Origin: Methylococcaceae bacterium | Lineage (GTDB): Bacteria; Pseudomonadota; Gammaproteobacteria; Methylococcales; Methylomonadaceae | DNA: 9,605 nt | Direction: 5' to 3' | Assembly (NCBI GenBank): GCA_003155565.1 | Contig: PMDM01000233.1 | Coordinates: 1-9,605, forward strand | Part shown: one piece after another, positions 1 to 6,500 of the stretch | Numbering within the stretch: the first letter of the stretch is position 1 | Layout: each line of letters opens with the position of its first letter | Notes under the pieces: model-generated | The model's database searches: none | The model's input: only the letters and a program-made list of their open reading frames with translations | What the model was told of the DNA's origin: nothing | Position numbers and translations under genes: made by a program

Positions 1-406
1 CGATGTCCTCGACGTCGTCGACGCGGTTCTGGTGCGAGTAGTTCATCGCGCCCGGATGGAATGCGGTGATCTGGTTGCCCGCTTCGTCTGTTGTTATATA
101 CGCTTGGCCGGTATAGCTATTATCCAGCACCTTGATAAATTCGCTGGACAGGCTGTTCTGCCCCAGCCATTGTGCATAAGGTTCAAAATCATGTCCTACC
201 GCAGCCATGATTAAGGGTTGTTCGCCCAACAGTTTTAGGTTATAGGCAATATTGCCCGCACAACCGCCGTACTCACGTCGTAAAACAGGCACCAGAAATG
301 AAACATTCAGGATGTGGACTTTTTCCGGCAGGATGTGGTTTTCGAATTTATCATGGAACACCATGATGGTGTCATAAGCCATAGAACCACAGATTAACGC
401 GCTCAT
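1..406 (-). CDS. PfkB-family carbohydrate/adenosine kinase, N-terminal part, truncated by window edge
   Basis: Reading down from ATG at 404-406 gives 135 codons with no stop before the window edge, so only the N-terminal part is present. It begins MSALICGSMAYDTIMVF and carries the N-terminal ribokinase/PfkB signature YGGCAGNIAYN at residues 46-56, where the substrate pocket forms. The ATP-binding GAGD region would lie beyond the edge. Family members phosphorylate a sugar or nucleoside with ATP in the cytosol. From memory, the closest look-alikes are annotated as adenosine kinases in Nitrosomonas and methanotrophs, but the substrate cannot be fixed here. The start is supported by GAGGA (complement of 412-416) 5 nt upstream of ATG, and by a 4-base ATGA overlap with dgkA, implying translational coupling. 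The last roughly 15 codons before the edge are markedly GC-rich and C-ending compared with the rest. Confidence 0.88.
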   Translation of the reverse strand, partial: MSALICGSMAYDTIMVFHDKFENHILPEKVHILNVSFLVPVLRREYGGCAGNIAYNLKLLGEQPLIMAAVGHDFEPYAQWLGQNSLSSEFIKVLDNSYTGQAYITTDEAGNQITAFHPGAMNYSHQNRVDDVEDI

Positions 407-777
407 TGAATTCCTCGTAACAGTAAAATGGATGCCCAGGTGATTCCCGCCCAAACCAGCGATAACATGACGGCTGCGGAACCAATGTCTTTGGCTCGTC
501 CCGACAATTCATGATGTTCAAGGCCGACGCGGTCAACGACCGCTTCAACCGCTGAATTGAGCAGTTCAACTAGCAGTACCAGTATCATGCTACCGACCAA
601 GAGTAGTTTTTCAATGGTGGTCTCGCCCAGCCATAAGCCAAATGGCGTGGTGACCAAAAACAACAAGACTTCCTGCCTAAAAGCCGCTTCATGTTGCCAA
701 GTTGCCTTGAAACCGTAATAAGAGAAAACGCAGGCATTAAGTATGCGCTTGATGCCCGTTACATTTTGGTTAGCCAT
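403..777 (-). CDS. dgkA: Diacylglycerol kinase DgkA (integral membrane)
   Basis: The 124-residue product matches the small prokaryotic diacylglycerol kinase family (E. coli about 122 residues) almost end to end. It phosphorylates diacylglycerol to phosphatidic acid with ATP in the inner membrane, recycling lipid left by membrane-derived oligosaccharide or lipid A modification. Family landmarks are visible: NEAAFRQE-like segment at 29-36 (here HEAAFRQE), the catalytic-site stretch ELLNSAVEAVVDR at 71-83 with E71, N74 and E78, and ELSGRAKDIGSAAV at 90-103 with K96 and D97. Hydrophobic segments around 37-50, 57-75 and 100-120 fit the three-helix fold. It lies 51 bp downstream of gcvH and its TGA overlaps the kinase ATG, so it sits mid-operon. 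The SD upstream of its ATG is weak, but start and length agree with the family. Confidence 0.96.
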   Translation of the reverse strand: MANQNVTGIKRILNACVFSYYGFKATWQHEAAFRQEVLLFLVTTPFGLWLGETTIEKLLLVGSMILVLLVELLNSAVEAVVDRVGLEHHELSGRAKDIGSAAVMLSLVWAGITWASILLLRGIQ

Positions 778-828
778 TGTTGGTTATACGCTTGATTGGT
801 GATGTGGTTGGGAGGATATATTTATTGC

Positions 829-1212
829 TTATTCGTCAATCATGCGCTGGTATTCTTCGGCGTCCATTAATTTGTCCAAGCCAGATAAATCATCGGCCTT
901 GATACAAAAAAGCCAAGTGCCAAAGGCATCGTTATTGACGAGTTCAGGTTCATCAGCGACGGATTCGTTGATTGCCACGACTACACCAGAAACCGGGCTG
1001 AATAAATCCGATGCTGTTTTAACGGATTCGACGACCGCACATTGTTCATTTTGTGTAAGCCTGCGCCCCAGCTCAGGTAACTCTATAAAAACTAGGTCGC
1101 CTAATTCTTGCTGGGCAAAATCAGTGATCCCTACACGAACAGTTTGATCCTTTTCCAGGCGCACCCATTCATGCGATGGCGCGTATTTTAAATCAGTCGG
1201 CAAATTCGTCAT
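829..1212 (-). CDS. gcvH: Glycine cleavage system H protein (lipoyl carrier)
   Basis: The 127-residue product is a full-length GcvH. This small soluble protein carries the aminomethyl group on lipoyl-lysine between the P, T and L proteins of the glycine cleavage complex, and can also serve as a lipoate donor. The lipoylation motif is clear: VESVKTASD at 61-69 with K65 as the modified lysine, followed by the conserved PVSG turn at 73-76. The N-terminal segment APSHEWV (11-17) and the C-terminal DAEEY (117-121) are also typical. The gcvT and gcvP genes are not in the window, so the gene is separated here from its partners. dgkA and the kinase follow on the same strand, so they are probably co-transcribed. 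No glycine riboswitch is evident in the upstream gap. Confidence 0.97.
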   Translation of the reverse strand: MTNLPTDLKYAPSHEWVRLEKDQTVRVGITDFAQQELGDLVFIELPELGRRLTQNEQCAVVESVKTASDLFSPVSGVVVAINESVADEPELVNNDAFGTWLFCIKADDLSGLDKLMDAEEYQRMIDE

Positions 1213-1300
1213 TTAAGTTCTCAACAGCTTCAGTGTCTATATTAATTATTCGTTTAACTTTGGGTGTCGCTATTTTTATTCATTGGGATTGTTGCTAGGC

Positions 1301-1308
1301 ATTATACT
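1301..1308. promoter_or_regulatory. Overlapping divergent -10 boxes between gcvH and the adaptor gene
   Basis: Within the 129-bp divergent gap (1213-1341), attatact reads as TATACT on the plus strand (1303-1308) and as a perfect TATAAT on the minus strand (1306-1301). The two boxes would face away from each other, serving the adaptor gene (start 1342) and gcvH (start 1212, leader about 85 nt). No good -35 is seen at ideal spacing on either strand, so this is a plausible rather than demonstrated bidirectional promoter. AT-rich sequence at 1236-1260 could hold another minus-strand -10. Confidence 0.4.
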
Positions 1309-1341
1309 TTAAGCATCTCTTATTAACGACCTGTCTGTGAC

Positions 1342-2364
1342 ATGCTTTTTTCTTACAGCAATAAAATACCGCTAAAAGCCGTTTTGATGTTAGTGGCTAG
1401 CTTTGCTTTTACATTGGTCAGTGCAGATGACGATGGGGTAATAAAATCTCAGATGCAACGGCTAGGCGGTCAGCCAATAGTCGTTATCGATGCTAAAACC
1501 CAAGCTGCATCAGGGCTAAAGACAACGGTTGTTGAGCCAGTCCAGCACCAAACGGAATTCGAGGCAATTGGTAAAGTCATTGGCATACAACCTTTACTGG
1601 CACTAAGGGAGCGCTATCTGGTTGCTCAAGCCGAACTCAACGGCGCTAAGGCAAGGCTAAAACAGACAGGGCAAAGCCTTAAACGGCAGCAGGAATTATT
1701 TCGTAATGGTATAGCAGCCAAACGGTCTTTACAGGAGCAAGAAGCGCAAGGATCGGCGGATCAAGCATTGGTTGATGCCAGACAGATAAGGCTTATGGCT
1801 ATCGCAAATGAAGCCAGTCTGATGTGGGGAAAAGAACTTGCCGAATGGGCGTTGTCTGATAAGGCTTCAAAATTAAAGGAGTTTGTATCGGGTCGTCAAC
1901 ACCTATTGCAAGTGACCTTACCTGCAAACAAACATCTGGCAAGCGAAGTTGATAGCATTCTTGTAGAATCCACTGGGCAGCATGGCAAAGCCCGTCCAGC
2001 CGCTTTAATTTCACGTTCTACCCAGGTTGATAACACCATGCAGGGCGAAAGCTATTTTTTTCAGGTCAATGATGTCGGCCTTAGCATGGGCATGAAAGTG
2101 GCGGCTTGGATACCAGAACCGGCACTGGGGCAGTCAGGGATTATTATCCCAGAATCGGCTTTAGTCTGGTATATAGGTCAGGCTTATGTCTATATTAAAG
2201 CCGCCAAAGATACGTTCGTCCGATGTGTTATCAAAGATTTTTCGATTACCCCTGGAGGCTATTTCATAAAAGATGATATAAAAGCGGGTGAGGAAGTCGT
2301 AACAACGGGCGGACAAATGCTGCTGTCAGAGGAGTTACGGGGGCAAATACCGGATGAGGATTGA
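1342..2364 (+). CDS. Periplasmic efflux adaptor, HlyD/RND membrane-fusion-protein type, without an adjacent pump
   Basis: The 340-residue protein begins with a signal peptide: basic K8/K12, hydrophobic core at about 13-25, and likely cleavage after VSA at 26-28 before DDDG. It is therefore exported. Residues about 88-150 are rich in Q, E, K, L and A and look like the alpha-helical hairpin of membrane fusion proteins, with the adaptor-like stretch LFRNGIAAKRSLQEQEA at 119-135. Residues 186-260 resemble the beta-barrel region, and 267-333 the membrane-proximal domain (IIIPESALVWY, GEEVVTTGGQMLLSEE). Such adaptors link an inner-membrane RND pump to an outer-membrane channel, often for metal ions or drugs. 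The usual first lipoyl half between the opening strand (75-83) and the hairpin appears very short. No pump or channel gene flanks it: the next gene is queD beyond a repeat element. No convincing SD precedes ATG 1342; ATG 1387 would destroy the signal peptide. Confidence 0.78.
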   Translation: MLFSYSNKIPLKAVLMLVASFAFTLVSADDDGVIKSQMQRLGGQPIVVIDAKTQAASGLKTTVVEPVQHQTEFEAIGKVIGIQPLLALRERYLVAQAELNGAKARLKQTGQSLKRQQELFRNGIAAKRSLQEQEAQGSADQALVDARQIRLMAIANEASLMWGKELAEWALSDKASKLKEFVSGRQHLLQVTLPANKHLASEVDSILVESTGQHGKARPAALISRSTQVDNTMQGESYFFQVNDVGLSMGMKVAAWIPEPALGQSGIIIPESALVWYIGQAYVYIKAAKDTFVRCVIKDFSITPGGYFIKDDIKAGEEVVTTGGQMLLSEELRGQIPDED

Positions 2365-2395
2365 TTGCAATGCCGTTAAGCTAAGCAATTGGGTT

Positions 2396-2544
2396 CCTTC
2401 TCCCTTGAGGGAGAAGGTTAGGATGAGGGGGAATCTAAAAATATTTTCCTCTGTTTAATTCTCCTCACCCCAACCCTCTCGGCAATTGCTCCTGCATTGC
2501 CCTACTTACCTACATCCATGTAGGGATCCAGCAGGAGAGGGAGG
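2396..2544. repeat. Imperfect palindromic intergenic repeat (MITE/REP-like) with a nested second hairpin
   Basis: The gap between the adaptor gene and queD is almost wholly a repeat-like element. The left arm holds a 10-bp perfect inverted repeat, 2396-2405 (ccttctccct) with 2408-2417 (agggagaagg), followed by ggttaggatgaggg (2416-2429). The right arm starts with cctcaccccaacc (2463-2475), near the reverse complement of that sequence, and then ccctctc 2474-2480 pairs with gagaggg 2535-2541. Between those last arms sits a second palindromic unit: ctcctgc 2489-2495 with gcaggag 2531-2537, enclosing a tight hairpin cctacat 2509-2515 / atgtagg 2518-2524. I recognise this style of repeat (CTCACCCCAACCCTCTC arms) as common between genes in gammaproteobacterial genomes. 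It encodes no protein. Confidence 0.75.
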
Positions 2545-2550
2545 TTTTTT
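2474..2550 (+). terminator. Possible intrinsic terminator formed by the right arm of the repeat
   Basis: The GC-rich inverted arms 2474-2480 and 2535-2541 close a long stem-loop that is followed within 4 nt by six T residues (2545-2550). This could end transcription from the adaptor gene just before queD (start 2568). The stem is interrupted by the nested hairpin and the loop is long, so termination strength is uncertain. Confidence 0.4.
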
Positions 2551-2567
2551 CTTAGAATTTAATAACT

Positions 2568-2972
2568 ATGTACACCATTACCAAAGAAGTCTATTTTTGC
2601 TACGGACACCGCCTGATGAACCATTCCGGCAAGTGCCGACACCTGCACGGGCATAGCGTAAAGGCGGCTATATCTATTGAGCAAGAAACACTCAACGAGC
2701 AAGGCATGGTTTGTGATTTTGCCGACATAAGGGAGTGTGTTGAGACTTATATCGACCAGCATCTGGATCATAATTTCCTGCTGCATAAGGATGACCCCCT
2801 TATCCCTGCGTTGATGGAAAACAACGAACGCTTTTGGGCGCTTGACGAACATCCAACCGCAGAAGTCCTGCGTAAGATGATTTTTCAACATCTGAAAGAG
2901 ACTGGATTCAACGTATCCCAAGTTGTGCTTTGGGAAACTGCAAGTGCTTACGCTTGCTATAGGGAAGACTAA
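2568..2972 (+). CDS. queD: 6-carboxy-5,6,7,8-tetrahydropterin synthase (QueD / PTPS-I family)
   Basis: The 134-residue product is a full-length member of the 6-pyruvoyl-tetrahydropterin synthase fold. QueD converts 7,8-dihydroneopterin triphosphate to 6-carboxytetrahydropterin, an early cytosolic step towards preQ0 and queuosine in tRNA. The three zinc-binding histidines are visible: H14 in CYGHRL, and H27 and H29 in CRHLHGH. The last has the C-x3-H-G-H signature with catalytic C23 that marks the QueD type rather than folate-type PTPS-III. The conserved LDHNFL (66-71; D67, H68), HPTAEVL (95-101) and the pterin-anchoring E123 in LWETASA are all present. queC and queE are not in the window. The SD is weak (AT-rich leader), but ATG 2568 gives the family's usual N-terminus. 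A DUF1249 gene follows after 9 bp, so the two probably share a transcript. Confidence 0.92.
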   Translation: MYTITKEVYFCYGHRLMNHSGKCRHLHGHSVKAAISIEQETLNEQGMVCDFADIRECVETYIDQHLDHNFLLHKDDPLIPALMENNERFWALDEHPTAEVLRKMIFQHLKETGFNVSQVVLWETASAYACYRED

Positions 2973-2981
2973 CGTGCCATT

Positions 2982-3410
2982 ATGAGTTTCTTAAATCCTA
3001 TCAACAAGTCCCTGTGTCTGGAGCAAGTCTGTGCTTCTAATTACGAGAAGATTTTTCGGCTAATTCCTGAGTTGTGTACAGTCAAGGGCAATGCTGTTGG
3101 ATTAGCGGCTAATAACACGACCTTACATCTGCAAATTATCGAGCAGACGGCTTATACGCTGACGATAGAATTAAGCCATTGCTTTAGCAATAAACCGGAT
3201 GAGCTGCTGGAGCCTGCGGTAAGGATCAGGATTTACCTGGATGCACAATTGGCTGAAGTATTAAGCGACCATGCCAGACCTAATGTAACGCATGTTTTTA
3301 AGGATTTTGGCTTGTGCCGTGAAATCATGAACTACAAATGGCGGCTTAATTTTTTTCTGCAAAAGTGGCTAGATCATTGCCTGACGAAAGATTATCAGTT
3401 CACCACATAG
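2982..3410 (+). CDS. DUF1249 / YqiB-like conserved protein of unknown function
   Basis: The 142-residue soluble protein has the pattern of the DUF1249 family (E. coli YqiB). An N-terminal CASNYEKIFRLIPEL segment lies at 17-31 and the beta-rich IIEQTAYTLTIEL at 52-64. These are followed by VRIRIYLDAQLAEVL (79-93) and the C-terminal helix LNFFLQKWLDHCL (122-134). There are no membrane segments, signal peptide or evident catalytic motif. The family has no settled biochemical role that I know of. It starts 9 bp after queD, implying one operon; any functional link to queuosine is only inferred from that spacing. No clear SD precedes the ATG, which suggests expression by coupling to queD. It ends about 100 bp before the convergent large c-di-GMP gene. 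Confidence 0.82.
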   Translation: MSFLNPINKSLCLEQVCASNYEKIFRLIPELCTVKGNAVGLAANNTTLHLQIIEQTAYTLTIELSHCFSNKPDELLEPAVRIRIYLDAQLAEVLSDHARPNVTHVFKDFGLCREIMNYKWRLNFFLQKWLDHCLTKDYQFTT

Positions 3411-3432
3411 TTCGTTTGGTTCATAAATTCAA

Positions 3433-3509
3433 GTTCGTAGTTCGTAGGCTGGGTTGGTAAACCCAGCTATCATCGGCAGTGCTGGGTTTCGTACCTCAAC
3501 CCAGCCTAC
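3433..3509. repeat. Palindromic repeat made of four GCTGGGTT/AACCCAGC units, between convergent genes
   Basis: A perfect 12-bp inverted repeat closes the unit: gtaggctgggtt 3444-3455 and aacccagcctac 3498-3509. Inside, aaacccagc 3459-3467 and gctgggttt 3481-3489 form a second perfect 9-bp pair. Each half can also fold alone: gctgggtt/aacccagc at 3448-3455/3460-3467 with a GGTA loop, and at 3481-3488/3498-3505. A 7-bp tandem gttcgta (3433-3439, 3440-3446) abuts the left arm. It sits between the stop codons of the DUF1249 gene and the minus-strand large gene. It could act as a bidirectional RNA stabiliser or terminator, though there is no T-run. I recall similar GGCTGGGTT palindromes as dispersed intergenic repeats. 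Confidence 0.75.
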
Positions 3510-3513
3510 AACT

Positions 3514-6500
3514 TTACTTGAAGAAATCGGCTAAGGGGTCATCAGGATCATAGTTTGGATCTGGGCTTGGATCTTGGCTAGGCGCAGCCTGCGCCATCAA
3601 TAAGTCAGCCAATTCAACAAGCGGCATCGGTTTATGGACTCCATAGCCCTGGGCATAATCCACACCAATCTCCTTCAAAATGGCGTGTATCTTCATGTTT
3701 TCAACGTATTCCGCAATCGTTTCCAGCTCCAGCGAGTGCGCGATTTCATTCATAGAGTTGACCATAACGACATCCGTCGGGCTATTGGCGATGTCTTTAA
3801 TGAAAGAGCCGTCAATTTTTAGATAATCGACATCCAGGCTTTTCAGGTACGAGTAGGAAGAGTAGCCCGTACCAAAATCATCCAAGGAAAACTTACAGCC
3901 AAAATGCTTGATTTCTTTAATAAATCTTTTAGTAAAAGCGAGGCTACCTGCGGCCACGGATTCTGTGACTTCGAAGGTAATTTTTTCTGCCGGTACATCC
4001 TGTATGGACAGCCGATCCTTGAGGAAAGTCAGGAACTCTTCCGAATTGAGGGATTGTCCCGACAGGTTGATGGCAAAACCGCCTATTTTGTCGAAGCACG
4101 CCCGGTTTTCCATAATCCAACCGAACACATGTTCAACGATCCAGCGGTCAATTTCGGGCATGCGCTGGCAGCGCTCAACGGCGGGAATAAATTTATCGGG
4201 GACAATAATTCCCCCGACCTCATCTATTACGCCCAGCAAAATTTCATAATGGGAATGGCTATTTTTTGCAGGATTGATGGGGGCAATCATCTGGCAGCGG
4301 GCAAACAGGCGTTTTTCGGAGAATATCCGGTCAATACGCCCAGCCCATTCATGTATGTCGGTTTGTGTCTTTAGGCTTTCATCGTTTTCTTGATAAACAC
4401 GGATACGGTTATGTCCAGCCCGGTTAGCGGAAATATTGACCGAGTCAGCCTTTTGCATCAGTTCCTCGGCATTGTATATGCCTTCGCTAACGGGTACCAA
4501 GCCAATGCTGACGCTGATCGTGTAGCTTTTGTCTTTCCACACAAAGTTTGTTTTATTTATCAAGTCCCGGATATTTTTGGCGGTTTCGTGGCCTTCATCA
4601 GCAGAAGAATTTTTCAACAGAAACCCGAAAGTTTTATCGCCCAACCGCGATACGATGCCATTTTTCCCCAGTTTATTGCTAACTGATTGCGCCACTTGTA
4701 GCAGTAGTTGGTCGCCGCCCAGTAAGCCGCAAACATTGGTGATAATGCGAAAATCTTCAATCTCCAGGTAGCCCAGGACATGCGTGGTGTTAAGGTCAGC
4801 TAGTTGTTCTTTAAGTAGATTGATGAACCGTTTTCGGTTAGGCAAATTGGTAACTGGATCGTGGGAAACGCTGTGTATCAACTTTTCCTGCATTTGCTGC
4901 AACATCGTGGTCGTCGCCCTATCCATTAAGGGCTCATCGAGGTTTTCAATTTGGGTGACAACGCCACTTTCCAGGAGTTCTGCAATTTCGCCCCGGGTAA
5001 GTTCCTGCCTTTTATAGCCGTCACGATTGACAAAAACGTAGACGGGAGGAGTCTCACCTATCCATATCAGGTTTAGTGGCTCAAAAGTCTCTTTTTCCAG
5101 GGAAAAGGTAAACCAGTCACCAGTTTCAAATTGGTCAACTTGAAGGAGCCAGCTATCTGAGATAAATTCATTGGCTGTTGTTCTAGCTTTGGGTTCAACA
5201 AAAGTCGTATCAATGGATTTTCGAACGCGGGGCGTACCCGTACCCAACAAGGTTGCGTTTAGCTCCTCTATGATATTGTTATGGACAAAGGCATTCGTAC
5301 AAACAGAACCCAAGTTAGTATCGATATATTCCAATTCCATTTCAATGATGCTGTCTTGCTTAGTGGGCAGATTTTCCAGATCGGCATACCAGTCCAGCAG
5401 TTCATCAAGTACTTCAAAGTATCTTTGCCGGGTGCTGGGGTCATTGTCATTCAATTCTGTGATGACCAAAAGATGCTGCCAACCGGAATCTAGCAGTGAC
5501 TGGATAACACAGGGTACAGCCTTGCCTGCTAGACGGTTATCTATAGCGCGTTGGATTTTCTGCCTTGCCTGTTCAAGTTTTTGTTTGCCTTCGTAGATTT
5601 CAATAACCCGGCGGACGTTCAATTCCCTGGATCTGGCGATAGGTGCGGAAATTTCTTTCAGTTCTTCATTGGCTTTGGCAAAGATATCGGGATTAGTGAT
5701 GGATCCCTGGGCAATTCTGGACACCAACTGATCCAGGGCTTGCTTGACTTGGGTGTTTTTTATGACCTTATTTTGATTGACCGCGCTTTCCAAGGAGAAC
5801 AATTGGTTCAATAGGTTACGCGCTGGATGGGTTTCCGAATCCAAAAAATTAGGATCCTGTAAGGTCAATGCCATCAAAGGCAATTTGATGCTTTCCAGAT
5901 AGGATTTTATGTTGGGTGTGTGATCCAGTTCGTTCGAAAGCGCCTGAAAAAGCTGGTCATAAACATCCAGCTTGGTTTTGTCCTCTGATGAAAATGTTTT
6001 TGCACCCAGATGCGAGGATGAATCTAAATATTGTTCGAGCTGCGTTTGGAGCAAGGCAGATGCGCTTTGGGGCAGTTGTTGAACGGTTCGGGATGCTTGT
6101 AGCTTTGCCAAGGCAGCCAAAAGATCATCGGCAGTATGTTCATAAGCGCCAACAGGGCTGACTTTTTTGTTGCTCCCTGAATGGCTATGGTCCAGACCAT
6201 CTGCGTTTGTTTGTGCCAAGGCCAGATTTTGATTAATAAGGTCGAACAGTTTGCTTGCTGTTTGGGTAACAGGCGGGTGGTAGGGCTGACGAGAAGCCGG
6301 AGCCGAAGAGGGCGAAAGATTGTATGATTCAGGGTAGGAATAGGCATCGTTGTCGAAAGACGGAAATTGCTGGCCTGGCGTGAAAACATCGGAAAAAGTA
6401 TGTTGTTGAGTAGTGTTCGTTGGATAGTTCTTCTTCCAGGCAATATCCTGGGCTATACCGGTAGGTGCGCCAAATTCAACCAGAAGTGCATCAAAGGCAT

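Noticed and set aside
842..1147. Plus-strand open frame of 101 codons opposite gcvH
   Set aside because: It lies wholly antisense to a clearly conserved lipoyl-carrier gene and its product is Ser/Thr-rich with no recognisable domain.
1213..1341. Glycine riboswitch upstream of gcvH
   Set aside because: The leader of at most about 130 nt is AT-rich and I see none of the paired aptamer elements or a terminator hairpin expected.
2365..3513. CRISPR array made by the intergenic repeats
   Set aside because: The repeats are inverted palindromes without regular spacer units, and no cas genes are present.
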